The notes: a model not told the origin generated them from the sequence alone. Positions 1-8,906 are shown, numbered from the stretch's first letter. The stretch is 49,979 nt of DNA from JALONO01 sp038209965 (GCA_038209965.1 JBBQXF010000021.1:1-49979), one strand, 5' to 3'. A program made the numbers and translations.

Positions 1-1
1 C

Positions 2-139
2 GATTATGATGGCATGGAGTCATTGGGGATTTACGAAGTGGTGGAAGAGGACGTGGCCTTGTGCGAATTTATTGACGTTTCCAAACAGCCCATCCAGCAG
101 ATTATCCGTGAAGGGATCAATCTGGTGCGAGAATCTTAA
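2..139 (+). CDS. nqrA: NqrA, Na+-translocating NADH:quinone reductase subunit A (C-terminal end only)
   Basis: Only the last 45 codons lie in the window; the gene starts upstream. The visible residues include LGIYEVVEEDVALCEFIDVS followed by a QPIQQIIREGINLV stretch, which fits the conserved C-terminus of NqrA. NqrA is the non-membrane subunit of the sodium-pumping NADH:quinone oxidoreductase and takes part in quinone binding. It is followed 66 bases later by nqrB on the same strand, and this conserved order supports the call despite the short fragment. Confidence 0.85.
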   Translation, partial: DYDGMESLGIYEVVEEDVALCEFIDVSKQPIQQIIREGINLVRES

Positions 140-205
140 AACAAAGTTTTTGCACGCCGAGTATCAGCTATTGGATGGATCATTTAAAAGCCTAAACATA
201 TTATT

Positions 206-1432
206 ATGCTGTTTTTACATCACCTCATTGAAAAACAACGCCCAGCATTCGAGAAAGGGGGAAAACTAGAACGTTTCTACTACCTCTTCGAAGCCCTGGA
301 AACGTTTACCTTTACGCCCCCGACCACTGCGGGCCTGAAGGGCAGCCAAGTGCGCGATGCCATTGACCTCAAACGGATGATGATGACTGTGGTGATCGCG
401 ATGTTGCCTCCCTTGTTGTTCGGGATGTGGAACATTGGCCACCAACACTTTTTGGCCATTGGTCAGCCCGAAGCCGCGTTTATGGATAAATTCCTGATTG
501 GTTTGATTCAATCATTGCCGATCATCATCGTTTCATATACCGCCGGTGGACTTGTCGAGGTACTTTTTGCCATCACCCGCAAGCATCCGATCAACGAAGG
601 CTTCTTAGTAACCGGGATGCTCATTCCACTGGTCATGCCGCCCGATATCCCCCTTTGGCAAGTGGCGCTGGCCACTGTATTTGCAGTATTGGTGGCCAAG
701 GAAGTATTCGGTGGGACTGGGATGAACATACTCAACGTAGCACTTACTGCCCGAGCCTTCCTGTATTTCGCCTACCCAACCGATATTTCAGGTTCCAAGG
801 TTTGGACTTATCTTGCCAGTGGGGACAAAGTTGTGGACGGTTACTCGGGAGCGACCGCTCTGGGTGTTGTGGCCGAACAATCCACCCTCTTATCCGAACA
901 AAAAGCTGATTTTGCGGGCAAAGCCATGGAAGCTTTGGGGAATACTCCATGGGCACCCGGCTTGTTCTCGTTTGAGAATATGTTTTGGGGCGCAATTCCC
1001 GGGTCCATTGGCGAAACTTCCACTTTGATGTGCCTCATCGGGGCATTGATTTTGGTGGCAAGCGGGGTAGGTAGTTGGAAAGTCATCGTGAGCGTGTTTG
1101 TGGGGGCTTATGCCACTGCGTTACTCATGAATGGTTTAGCAGTCAATGCTTACATGAGCGTGCCCGCTCACTACCACTTGGTAATGGGCGGTTTGGCTTT
1201 TGGGGCGGTCTATATGGCCACCGATCCGGTATCGGCTTCTCATACCGAAATTGGCAAATGGATCTATGGCTTATTGATCGGGGTAATGACGATCATCATC
1301 CGGGTGTTCAACCCCGCTTATCCTGAAGGTATAATGCTGGCCATTTTGTTGATGAATGTATTTGCGCCACTCATTGATTATTATGTCGTACAAGCTAACA
1401 AAAATAGGAGGTTAAATCGTGCAACAGTCTAA
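206..1432 (+). CDS. nqrB: NqrB, Na+-translocating NADH:quinone reductase subunit B
   Basis: This 408-residue polytopic membrane protein is the main sodium-path subunit of Na+-NQR. The N-terminus (FEKGGKLERFYYLFEALETF, then an IDLKRMM stretch) matches the family, so the ATG at 206 is a good start. The motif DGYSGATALG near residue 215 contains the threonine that carries covalently bound FMN in characterised NqrB proteins. Many hydrophobic helices follow. The gene overlaps nqrC by 14 bases, suggesting translational coupling. Length is normal for the family. Confidence 0.96.
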   Translation: MLFLHHLIEKQRPAFEKGGKLERFYYLFEALETFTFTPPTTAGLKGSQVRDAIDLKRMMMTVVIAMLPPLLFGMWNIGHQHFLAIGQPEAAFMDKFLIGLIQSLPIIIVSYTAGGLVEVLFAITRKHPINEGFLVTGMLIPLVMPPDIPLWQVALATVFAVLVAKEVFGGTGMNILNVALTARAFLYFAYPTDISGSKVWTYLASGDKVVDGYSGATALGVVAEQSTLLSEQKADFAGKAMEALGNTPWAPGLFSFENMFWGAIPGSIGETSTLMCLIGALILVASGVGSWKVIVSVFVGAYATALLMNGLAVNAYMSVPAHYHLVMGGLAFGAVYMATDPVSASHTEIGKWIYGLLIGVMTIIIRVFNPAYPEGIMLAILLMNVFAPLIDYYVVQANKNRRLNRATV

Positions 1433-2186
1433 CGGTTACATTTTGAGGTACACGGCGGGCCTGACGGTCGGGTGTGCCCTTGTTTTGGCCCTTGTATCTT
1501 TGGGGCTGAAATCCAAACAGGAAGAAAACGTCCTGTTGCAGATCAAGAAAAACATCTTGGCCACGGTAATGACCTTGGATGAAAAATCCAATGTGACCGA
1601 CATCTACGGCAAGCGGGTCAAGTCATATATTGTGGATGCCAATGGCGACGTGGTAAAAGGCATGAAACCGGAGGGGCAATCCTCTTCATTTGTGGCCGAT
1701 CAGTATAAAAAACCGGTCAATGAGCGTCAGTTGCCCGTTTACGAAATCGTGAACGAGGCTGACTCCACAAAATCTGATTATTTTGTATTGCCGGTATATG
1801 GGTACGGCCTCTGGAACAATATCTCGGGCTACGTGGCCATTGAGGGGGATCTGAATACCATTAAAGGCGTGAAATTTTCTCACGTGGGCGAAACCCCTGG
1901 CTTGGGAGCGCGCATTGCCGATGATGAGATCCAATCCCGCTATGTGGGCAAGCAGATTTTCGACGGCCAAGAAGTTGCTTCGGTGGTCATGCAAAAAGGG
2001 GAAAATGGTGGTGGCAATGCCAGCATCGCTGCCTATAAAGGCAATGCGCACGCGGTGGATGGCATGTCAGGGGCAACAATCACTGGCAAGGGCGTCAACA
2101 ATATGTTGCAAGAATACTTCAAGGGCTGTTATAAGAATTTTTTCTTGGCCCGCCGCACTGGTAACAAACAAGCAAGCATCAATTAA
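1419..2186 (+). CDS. nqrC: NqrC, Na+-translocating NADH:quinone reductase subunit C
   Basis: This 255-residue protein has one N-terminal membrane anchor (about residues 10-28) and a large exported domain. The motif DGMSGATITG near residue 222 holds the threonine that is flavinylated with FMN in characterised NqrC. The start is a GTG at 1419, inside the end of nqrB. A clear AGGAGG at 1406-1411 sits just upstream, one of the few good Shine-Dalgarno sites here, and it decides the start. Covalent flavinylation needs an ApbE-type transferase, which is not in the window. Confidence 0.95.
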   Translation: MQQSNGYILRYTAGLTVGCALVLALVSLGLKSKQEENVLLQIKKNILATVMTLDEKSNVTDIYGKRVKSYIVDANGDVVKGMKPEGQSSSFVADQYKKPVNERQLPVYEIVNEADSTKSDYFVLPVYGYGLWNNISGYVAIEGDLNTIKGVKFSHVGETPGLGARIADDEIQSRYVGKQIFDGQEVASVVMQKGENGGGNASIAAYKGNAHAVDGMSGATITGKGVNNMLQEYFKGCYKNFFLARRTGNKQASIN

Positions 2187-2200
2187 AACCTAATTTCAAT

Positions 2201-2875
2201 ATGAGTAGCCAAACTGAAACACTGGTAAAGGTCGAACCGTCCGAGCCGCTATTTTCCAAAAAAAACCGTAAGTTGTTGGTTGACCCATTGGATGGAAACA
2301 ATCCAGTAACGGTGCAAGTATTGGGGATTTGCTCCGCGTTGGCGGTTACTGTCCAATTGGTTCCCGCACTGTACATGGCCGCAGGTCTGATCTTCGTAAG
2401 CACATTCTCCAACTTGTTCATTTCGCTGATTCGCAATAGTATCCCTTCCCGTATTAGGATTATCGTCCAATTGGCCATTGTATCCCTCTGGGTGATTGTG
2501 GTAGATCAAGTGATGAAAGCCTATGCCTTTGAGGCATCCCAAAAATTGTCCGTTTTTGTGGGCCTAATCATCACCAACTGTATCGTGATGGGCCGATTAG
2601 AAGCCTTTGCCATGGCCAACAAGCCTTGGCCATCTTTTTTGGACGGTATCGGTAATGGACTTGGTTATGGGGTGATCTTGATCTCGGTTGCCTTCTTTCG
2701 TGAACTCTTGGGTTCTGGCTCATTGTTTGGCATCAAAATCCTCGGTTCTGATAGCTTGACCGGACTGGCTTATCAAGGCAATGGCCTGATGATGCTCCCC
2801 GCTGGAGCTTGTATTATTGTCGGCTTGTTGATTTGGGCGCAGCGAGCGCGCAATGGTTACGCCGAAGATCATTAA
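2201..2875 (+). CDS. nqrD: NqrD, Na+-translocating NADH:quinone reductase subunit D
   Basis: This 224-residue integral membrane subunit of Na+-NQR is homologous to NqrE and RnfE. It shows the family's half-repeats, with cysteines in the contexts VLGICSALAV (near residue 43) and ITNCIVMGR (near residue 127). Equivalent cysteines in the two membrane subunits D and E ligate an intramembrane iron-sulfur centre in solved complexes. It begins 14 bases after nqrC and is separated from nqrE by 42 bases. Length is typical. Confidence 0.95.
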   Translation: MSSQTETLVKVEPSEPLFSKKNRKLLVDPLDGNNPVTVQVLGICSALAVTVQLVPALYMAAGLIFVSTFSNLFISLIRNSIPSRIRIIVQLAIVSLWVIVVDQVMKAYAFEASQKLSVFVGLIITNCIVMGRLEAFAMANKPWPSFLDGIGNGLGYGVILISVAFFRELLGSGSLFGIKILGSDSLTGLAYQGNGLMMLPAGACIIVGLLIWAQRARNGYAEDH

Positions 2876-2917
2876 TGACTCTCTTCCTTCTTCACTCATT
2901 CTTTATCTAAAAAGAAA

Positions 2918-3511
2918 ATGGACTTAATCAGTCTTGCCATACGTTCTATATTTGTTGAGAACATGATTTTTGCTTACTTTTTGGGAATGTGCTCCTATTT
3001 GGCCGTTTCTAGAAAAGTGGTGACAGCGGTTGGCCTTGGGGCAGCGGTCATATTTGTATTAACTATCACTGTTCCGTTGAACTGGTTGATCAACGAATAT
3101 ATCTTAAAGCCAGATGCCATTATGGCTGGCGTGGATTTGAGCTTTTTGCAGTTTATCGTCTTTATTTCCATTATATCCGGTTTTGTGCAATTGACCGAGA
3201 TGGCGGTTGAGAAATTTGCGCCGGCCCTTTACGGTGCTTTGGGGATCTTTCTGCCCCTTATCGCGGTGAACTGCTCGATTTTGGGGGCGGCCCTGTTTAT
3301 GTTGGGCAAACCATTTGGTCTTGCGGAGGCCGCTGTCTATGGAGTTTCATCGGGAATTGGGTGGTTTATTGCCATTGTAGCTTTGGCGGCCATCCGCGAG
3401 AAGTTGAAATATTCAAATGTTCCTGCTCCATTGAAAGGACTGGGCATCACCTTCATTTTGGTTGGGCTGATGTCCCTTGGTTTCTTGAGCTTTATGGGCA
3501 TTTCATTGTAA
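2918..3511 (+). CDS. nqrE: NqrE, Na+-translocating NADH:quinone reductase subunit E
   Basis: This 197-residue membrane subunit is paralogous to NqrD. The cysteines in FLGMCSYLAV (near residue 26) and AVNCSILGAAL (near residue 119) are the expected partners of those in NqrD for the shared iron-sulfur site. It is the last gene of the operon here. A terminator follows at once and the next gene is convergent, so nqrF (the NADH- and FAD-binding [2Fe-2S] subunit that usually closes the operon) is missing from this place. Confidence 0.96.
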   Translation: MDLISLAIRSIFVENMIFAYFLGMCSYLAVSRKVVTAVGLGAAVIFVLTITVPLNWLINEYILKPDAIMAGVDLSFLQFIVFISIISGFVQLTEMAVEKFAPALYGALGIFLPLIAVNCSILGAALFMLGKPFGLAEAAVYGVSSGIGWFIAIVALAAIREKLKYSNVPAPLKGLGITFILVGLMSLGFLSFMGISL

Positions 3512-3523
3512 ATTCCATTGTTC

Positions 3524-3561
3524 AAAAAAAAGCCCACTCGGTTATCCGAGCGGGCTTTTTT
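3524..3561. terminator. Bidirectional intrinsic terminator between nqrE and the DUF58 gene
   Basis: An 11-base stem (3531-3541 with 3546-3556, one mismatch, TTAT loop) is flanked by an A-run on the left and a T-run on the right. It can therefore stop both the nqr transcript on the plus strand and the convergent DUF58 transcript ending at 3581. Confidence 0.9.
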
Positions 3562-3580
3562 CGTTTTGACGGCTGGTGGC

Positions 3581-4486
3581 TCAGCTCATTTTGCCGCGTT
3601 TGATCAGATAGGGCAAAAGGATCTGATCAATACTTTTACCAATGTCGGCCTCCACAAAATCGATCTTGTATTGCCCACAACGGAGCTTGAGATCTTGGTA
3701 CAATTGTTTGATGTTTTCCCGATAATACTGGCGGATCTGGCCGGGGGAGAGTTTAACACTCTCACCGCTTTCTAGGTCAATGAATTCGTATGGACGGTCG
3801 GCAAACTCAAATTCGGCCTCCGTTTTGCGGTCAATGGTATGGAAAACCAACACTTCGTGGTGGTTATGGCGCAGGTGCTGCAAGGCCGCAAAAACTTCAT
3901 CCTGCTGCTGAACATTTTCCATCATATCACTAAAGATAATGACCAGCGAGCGGCGGTTGATCTTATCCGCAATTTGGTGGATCACATTGGCCGCTGAAGT
4001 TTTCTTTTTGTCCGGTACGTCAGTCAGCATATTTTGCAGCTTGATGAACAACTGGTGAACATGCGAAGGGGTGGATTTTACGGGACTGGCCCACTCGATC
4101 TGTTCGGCAAAAGTGGTAATCCCCACTGCGTCCCGCTGTTTTTGGAGCATATAAGCCAAACAGGCGGCTGCGATGATACTGAACCGGATCTTGCCATAAT
4201 CCGGGGCCGGGTAATACATGGACGATGAATTATCGATGATCAACTGGCAGCGCAAATTGGTCTCTTCTTCGTATCGTTTGGTGTAGAGCCGCTCTGATTT
4301 GGCATATACTTTCCAATCGATATGGCGAGTGCTCTCTCCGGTATTATAGAGGCGGTGCTCAGCAAACTCTACCGAAAAGCCGTGGTAAGGCGATTTGTGC
4401 AGTCCAGTAATGAACCCTTCAACCATTTGCCGGGCGAGCAGCTCCAGATTACCATATTGCCGGACTTTGCTTAAATCAATGGGCAT
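3581..4486 (-). CDS. DUF58 domain-containing protein (vWA-like)
   Basis: This 301-residue protein has the DUF58 signature: the stretch ESTRHIDWKVYAKSERLYTK followed by a YEEETNL segment, and then LIIDNSSSMYY, a DxSxS metal-ion-dependent adhesion-site motif of the vWA fold. DUF58 proteins are usually encoded next to a MoxR-type AAA+ ATPase and are thought to work with it in complex assembly or stress responses. No MoxR gene is adjacent here. An in-frame ATG exists at 4576, but conservation begins at MPIDLSKVRQYG, so the start is placed at 4486. The exact role is unknown. Confidence 0.88.
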   Translation of the reverse strand: MPIDLSKVRQYGNLELLARQMVEGFITGLHKSPYHGFSVEFAEHRLYNTGESTRHIDWKVYAKSERLYTKRYEEETNLRCQLIIDNSSSMYYPAPDYGKIRFSIIAAACLAYMLQKQRDAVGITTFAEQIEWASPVKSTPSHVHQLFIKLQNMLTDVPDKKKTSAANVIHQIADKINRRSLVIIFSDMMENVQQQDEVFAALQHLRHNHHEVLVFHTIDRKTEAEFEFADRPYEFIDLESGESVKLSPGQIRQYYRENIKQLYQDLKLRCGQYKIDFVEADIGKSIDQILLPYLIKRGKMS

Positions 4487-4704
4487 GAGGTGTAATAGTT
4501 TTGGGGAAAAGACGCAGCCGGTATAGCTATGCCCATTGTACCAAAGTAAGGCAATAATGCGCAAAAAACATAACAAAGTGGGGCAATTTTGCCGGTTGCC
4601 CCGCTAACCAATGGGCTACCCTACAAAAGGACAGAGTGGGCACTGCCAAAACCGACCTATCTCACGATTGCATTTGCCAAATGACCAGTAAGCTTATTTC
4701 ACCA

Positions 4705-6171
4705 TTAATGGTGTTTCCTCTCCACAGCCTCAACTTCGCTCAGTAAATTGATCAATCGGTCATCAAACACAATGTATTTGGTCGGCGAAAAAGATTTGCG
4801 GCCCGAATCGGAAATGCGCGATGCAATGGCCTTGATCTTGACGATTTTGTCACGCTTGACATCGCTCATGGCAATTTTGAGGATTTTCAGGAAACTGGTG
4901 ATGTGTGAACAATCCTCTTTGGTCAACATACGGACTTGGCGCTGAATGCTGTTGACCAACTGACTGAACAATTCAACATCCTGCATCAGGCAGTATTGCA
5001 GCGCAAGAATGGATTTAATCTCGATGGTAGCAAGTTGGTATCGCTTCAAACTTAACTCATTGAGCAAATTATTGAGCCATTTGGCCGCTTCGTCAAAGTG
5101 GTTGGCATAATAGCATGATAAAGTTCGATAAAGCACGTAGTTAACGTACTGCGGTACATTTTCCCGGTCGTACTCAAAATCTTCAAACAAGGCATCATTT
5201 TCAACATACAGGGATGCTTCCGAACCGTTGCGAAGGCAGCGCTCCACTTTGGTCATCAAAAATTGGGCGGGGTAAGTGTAGAGCGAATAGTTGGACAGTA
5301 AAAGGGCAATTGATTCGTTTACTTCCTCATAATATTTTTCTGCTTTTTTATACACTTTGTAGTGGTTATAGTACTCTAGGCGCAGATATTCAAACACGAT
5401 TTCCAAGTGGTGGTAAATAGTGTCCAAATCAAATTCTTTGAAGTATTTCTCTACCCGATCCAAAATATCCTCGATGGGCTCGCCATCATCCTCGTGCCGA
5501 TCCTCCTCCACAAACAATCGATGGAACACGTTCATACACGCTTGATACACATACAAGCGGTGGGAGTTGTACATATTGCACACATTGATCATCTCGCGGT
5601 TGAGCAAAGTGAGGCCAAGCTTGTCAATCTCATCACCCGTGAGGCAAAAGACCCCAAATTTCTTGAAATATTCTGATAGCATATCCTCTGCCTTGTCCAC
5701 CGCCAGCATATAAGCCACGTGTTTATTATAGCTTTGGGAATAGCTAAAGAAATCGGGGGAATTAATATGTAGTTTTTTTAGGTGCTTGTAAACAACAGTG
5801 AGTTCGTTGGATAGATCATAATCAATCAGCTCCTTTTCTAAACGTTTTAGCGTAGCGATGGTGATGGCTGGCTTTCTGGTGAAAATAGTTTCGCTAATAT
5901 TGGAAACTCTTTTTAGCAGGTCGGTCCGGGGGCTTTCCATTTGGGTAAGCAAATACTCTTCAATTTTTTGATAGAGTCGTGAACGCAAAGTGTAGTATGC
6001 ATTTGTGTTCACTCCCAGTTCTTCCATTATTTTGGTGTCCGAGTGGCTTTTTTCCCGCATAGATTTGAGCAGATAAGCGGATTTTTCAGCATTGCTTTCC
6101 AGCAGCGAATGATGAATGGCCTCGTAATCGTGGTTGGATAGCTGTTTGATTATGTTTTTTAGCTTTGCCAT
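4705..6171 (-). CDS. Conserved-looking hypothetical protein, predicted all-helical
   Basis: This 488-residue protein was not assigned to a named family. It has no signal peptide or membrane helix and is rich in Leu, Glu, Lys and Tyr with helical periodicity throughout, resembling TPR-like or other alpha-solenoid proteins. The N-terminus (KLKNIIKQLSNHDYEAIHHS) looks like a helix-turn-helix-sized helical pair. It lies 218 bases upstream of the DUF58 gene on the same strand, so co-transcription is possible. Length, steady composition and absence of competing frames make the coding call safe. Function is not known. Confidence 0.8.
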   Translation of the reverse strand: MAKLKNIIKQLSNHDYEAIHHSLLESNAEKSAYLLKSMREKSHSDTKIMEELGVNTNAYYTLRSRLYQKIEEYLLTQMESPRTDLLKRVSNISETIFTRKPAITIATLKRLEKELIDYDLSNELTVVYKHLKKLHINSPDFFSYSQSYNKHVAYMLAVDKAEDMLSEYFKKFGVFCLTGDEIDKLGLTLLNREMINVCNMYNSHRLYVYQACMNVFHRLFVEEDRHEDDGEPIEDILDRVEKYFKEFDLDTIYHHLEIVFEYLRLEYYNHYKVYKKAEKYYEEVNESIALLLSNYSLYTYPAQFLMTKVERCLRNGSEASLYVENDALFEDFEYDRENVPQYVNYVLYRTLSCYYANHFDEAAKWLNNLLNELSLKRYQLATIEIKSILALQYCLMQDVELFSQLVNSIQRQVRMLTKEDCSHITSFLKILKIAMSDVKRDKIVKIKAIASRISDSGRKSFSPTKYIVFDDRLINLLSEVEAVERKHH

Positions 6172-6281
6172 GGAGCAATCTTGGTTTGGTATTTTATTGA
6201 AAAAAATTACTTTCGCTAAGGTAAGGAGTTAGCATAAGAAAACAAAAGATTCTGTGATTTTTTATTGATGCCCGCAAGAGG

Positions 6282-6322
6282 TTATTTGAATAATCAAAGA
6301 AAAAATTTGATTATTCAAATAA
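6282..6322. repeat. Perfect 17-base inverted repeat with 7-base loop
   Basis: The arm TTATTTGAATAATCAAA at 6282-6298 is followed by GAAAAAA and then its exact reverse complement at 6306-6322. There is no T-run on either side, so it is not a standard intrinsic terminator. It sits 111 bases upstream of the 488-residue hypothetical gene and 124 bases beyond the stop of the flavin reductase-NuiA gene. A regulator-binding palindrome or an RNA hairpin are both possible. Confidence 0.8.
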
Positions 6323-6445
6323 ATTAGAAAAGAATTGCCCCAAATAGAAAAAAAAGGTAAATACCTTACATGTTTCAATAAGGTGGGGCAAGTGTACTTT
6401 TTACGTCATTTTGTTGCACATCGCCCAGCTGTTGGGGGTAAACGG

Positions 6446-7483
6446 TTAAGTCTCCACCACTTTGGTGGTAATGCAAATCCAGTCATTGTTCACCTTACCC
6501 ATTATCTGCACGGCTTTGAGCGGGGCACCATCTGATTTGAGCAAGAAGCGTTCTTGTAATTTTTCTTTGATCGCACTAGCCAACTGTCGAAATCGCTCCG
6601 CCACCTGTTGTTCAGATTCGTTGTGCCATGATTGGACAGTGGCTACCGGAGTGAAAAAATCATCAATGCTTGGCCCATCAAGCGATCGGTCAAGACTGGG
6701 CTCAGCAATAATTTCTACGGTAAACGGGTGTTCGGATTCGCTGATGTACAGCAATCCGCCCGCCAATCGGTTGAGTTCTGCTACGATTTCAGTGGTGGGG
6801 ACGATGGGAGAACCCACCGGTGGCTGTTCATCCCCGACTAAAAAGCCCGATGCAAAAGTAGTATTGGCTTGGTTGGGTTTTGCGTAGGTAAGGCGGGCCA
6901 AACGCTGGGTGGTGTGGTAGGAATCGAGTCCAGAACACGTAATGCTCTGTGCTTTTTCCAGATCTATATACCCATCCGTAGCGATACAGTCGGCCTGGAT
7001 GATGGTTTCCACCACTTGGCCAATAATGAGCACGGTGCCGTTGATGGCCAAATCGTGCCGCTCAATAAATTTTAGCCCGATTTTTACCTGCGCCTCAGCC
7101 ACATAAGGTGCTGGGTGCAGCGGGCTGATTTCTGGGCTCAACCCGGTAGCGACAAATTCGGAACTGGTATAGCGTCCACTGGTCTGGTGGGCGGCTTGAT
7201 AAAATTCCGGGGTGATGTGGTTGAGCGTAAAATAGCCAGTAGCCAGCAGATTGGTCAAAGTGTCGCGGGGAACTGTGTCGGGGCGCACCAGCAGCCCCAT
7301 GAGGGCGGGTGACGCCCCAAGGTGGAAAACTTGGCTAAAGATGGCTAGGTTTGTCACTCCGACGGGACTGACTGTGCCCACCAAGTTGACGCTCTTGAAC
7401 CCACTGAGCGAATTGATGAAATTGGCACGGAACGACTTCTCCATGCCTGCCAGATCGGCGGCTTGATATACGGTAAATTGCAT
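6446..7483 (-). CDS. Flavin reductase-like protein fused to a nuclease A inhibitor (NuiA-like) domain
   Basis: This 345-residue protein appears to hold two domains. Residues 1 to about 205 resemble the FMN-binding split-barrel flavin reductase family (NLVGTVSPVGVTNLAIFSQV, then a GLLVRPDTVPRDTL stretch). From about residue 231 to the end it resembles NuiA, the inhibitor of the sugar-non-specific nuclease NucA of Anabaena: LNRLAGGLLYISESEHPF (238-255), a DDFF...W segment (274-286), and the C-terminus ITTKVVET. As I recall the NuiA sequence, it has a matching SESEYPF and ends STKVVET. Glu249 matches the NuiA glutamate that contacts the nuclease metal. The frame is continuous with no stop at the junction. 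No nuclease gene is nearby. ATG at 7483 is the only good start. Confidence 0.82.
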   Translation of the reverse strand: MQFTVYQAADLAGMEKSFRANFINSLSGFKSVNLVGTVSPVGVTNLAIFSQVFHLGASPALMGLLVRPDTVPRDTLTNLLATGYFTLNHITPEFYQAAHQTSGRYTSSEFVATGLSPEISPLHPAPYVAEAQVKIGLKFIERHDLAINGTVLIIGQVVETIIQADCIATDGYIDLEKAQSITCSGLDSYHTTQRLARLTYAKPNQANTTFASGFLVGDEQPPVGSPIVPTTEIVAELNRLAGGLLYISESEHPFTVEIIAEPSLDRSLDGPSIDDFFTPVATVQSWHNESEQQVAERFRQLASAIKEKLQERFLLKSDGAPLKAVQIMGKVNNDWICITTKVVET

Positions 7484-7701
7484 GGTGGTCTTGCTGGTGT
7501 AAGGAACATATTGATAAAATTATTGATTCTTTGATAATAAAGAAGGAACTGTGCAACTTGAATATGCCCAATCCAATCCATTCCATTCTTGCCAAATCTA
7601 CTACATTTCAACGAGATGACCTTGGGTTCGTGGTGACGGACGGCCAGACGTTCAGTCTTCCCGGGGGAATAATTTGTATGGTTAGGTCGGACAAATATAT
7701 C

Positions 7702-7737
7702 AAAAAAAAGCAATTGCCGGTATTGACCGGCAATTGC
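7702..7737 (-). terminator. Intrinsic terminator of alanine dehydrogenase
   Basis: A perfect 11-base stem (7710-7720 with 7727-7737, loop TATTGA) is followed, reading the minus strand, by eight T residues. It lies 26 bases beyond the ald stop codon and separates ald from the next minus-strand gene. Confidence 0.9.
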
Positions 7738-7763
7738 AAAAAAAATTGGGTTCCGGACGAAGG

Positions 7764-8876
7764 TTAAAGCACCTCGCTTACCGGCGTATAAGGCAAGTTC
7801 CAGTCGGTGGCCACATTTTGATAGACCACTTTGCCTTGCACTATGTTCAAGCCCAGCAGTAATTCCTTGTTTTCTTTACATGCGCGCTGCCAACCTTTAT
7901 CGGCCAATTGCAACACATAAGGTAGGGTGGCATTGGTCAGGGCCAAAGTGGAAGTGTAGGGGACTGCGCCCGGCATATTGGCCACGCAATAGTGCACCAC
8001 ATCGTCCACAATGTACGTGGGGTTTTCGTGGGTGGTCGCTTTGGTGGTCTCGAAGCAGCCGCCCTGATCTACGGCCACGTCCACCATCACTGTGCCAGGG
8101 CGCATCAACTTGAGCATGTCACGGGTGATGAGCCGGGGGGCTTTGGCACCGGGGATCAATACTGCCCCGATGATCAAATCGGTGTGTGGCAATTCCTGTT
8201 GGATGTTGTAACGGCTTGACATCATGGTGTTTACGTTGGCTGCCATGATGTCGTCCAATACCCGTAAGCGGGGCAGGCTCACATCCATTATGGTGACGCT
8301 GGCACCAAGACCGGCGGCCATTTTGGCGGCTTGTGTGCCCACAATGCCACCGCCAAGGATGAGTACATTGGCCGGCTTAACTCCCGGTACGCCACCCATG
8401 AGGATGCCGCGGCCTTTGATTGGTTTCTCCAAATATTTGGCACCCTGTTGGATAGACATCCGGCCGGCTACTTCGGACATGGGAACGAGCAATGGCAGGC
8501 TGCGGTCAGGTTTTTCTACTGTTTCATAAGCCAGGCAAACCGCTTCAACCTTGATCATGGCGTGGGTCAGTTCTTCGGACGAAGCAAAATGGAAATAGGT
8601 GAAAAGCAGTTGGTTAGGTTTGATCAGGCTATACTCCAGCTCAATCGGCTCTTTTACCTTTACTATCATTTCGGCGATGCCATATATTTCCTCGATCGTG
8701 CGCAGAATCTGTGCCCCAGCGCTCATATACTCTGCATCTTCAAAACCACTGCCTCCGCCGGCGGAGCTTTGGATATAAATCTTGTGCCCACGATCTTTCA
8801 GCTCAGCCACGCCCGAAGGGGTGAGCGCAACGCGGTTCTCATTGTTTTTGATTTCTTTTGGAACGCCAATAATCAT
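7764..8876 (-). CDS. ald: Alanine dehydrogenase
   Basis: This 370-residue enzyme catalyses NAD-dependent interconversion of L-alanine and pyruvate plus ammonia. The N-terminus MIIGVPKEIKNNENRVALTP is diagnostic. Arg15, Lys75, His96 and Asp270 fall exactly at the positions of the known catalytic residues. The NAD-binding loop reads LILGGGIVGTQAAKMAAGLG (residues 172-191), with GGGIVG instead of the more usual GAGVVG. It is divergent from an Lrp/AsnC regulator across a 177-base gap. This arrangement is common for ald and suggests alanine-responsive control. A strong terminator follows. Confidence 0.97.
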   Translation of the reverse strand: MIIGVPKEIKNNENRVALTPSGVAELKDRGHKIYIQSSAGGGSGFEDAEYMSAGAQILRTIEEIYGIAEMIVKVKEPIELEYSLIKPNQLLFTYFHFASSEELTHAMIKVEAVCLAYETVEKPDRSLPLLVPMSEVAGRMSIQQGAKYLEKPIKGRGILMGGVPGVKPANVLILGGGIVGTQAAKMAAGLGASVTIMDVSLPRLRVLDDIMAANVNTMMSSRYNIQQELPHTDLIIGAVLIPGAKAPRLITRDMLKLMRPGTVMVDVAVDQGGCFETTKATTHENPTYIVDDVVHYCVANMPGAVPYTSTLALTNATLPYVLQLADKGWQRACKENKELLLGLNIVQGKVVYQNVATDWNLPYTPVSEVL

Positions 8877-8898
8877 AATAACAGAGGGTTAATTACTG

Positions 8899-8906
8899 TA
8901 AAAGTA
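8899..8906 (-). promoter_or_regulatory. Possible -7 box of ald in the ald/lrp divergent region
   Basis: Read on the minus strand this is TACTTTTA, one base off the Bacteroidota TAnnTTTG -7 consensus, 23-30 bases before the ald ATG. The whole 8877-9053 gap between ald and the Lrp gene is AT-rich and is the obvious place for Lrp binding. No clear operator was picked out. Confidence 0.3.
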
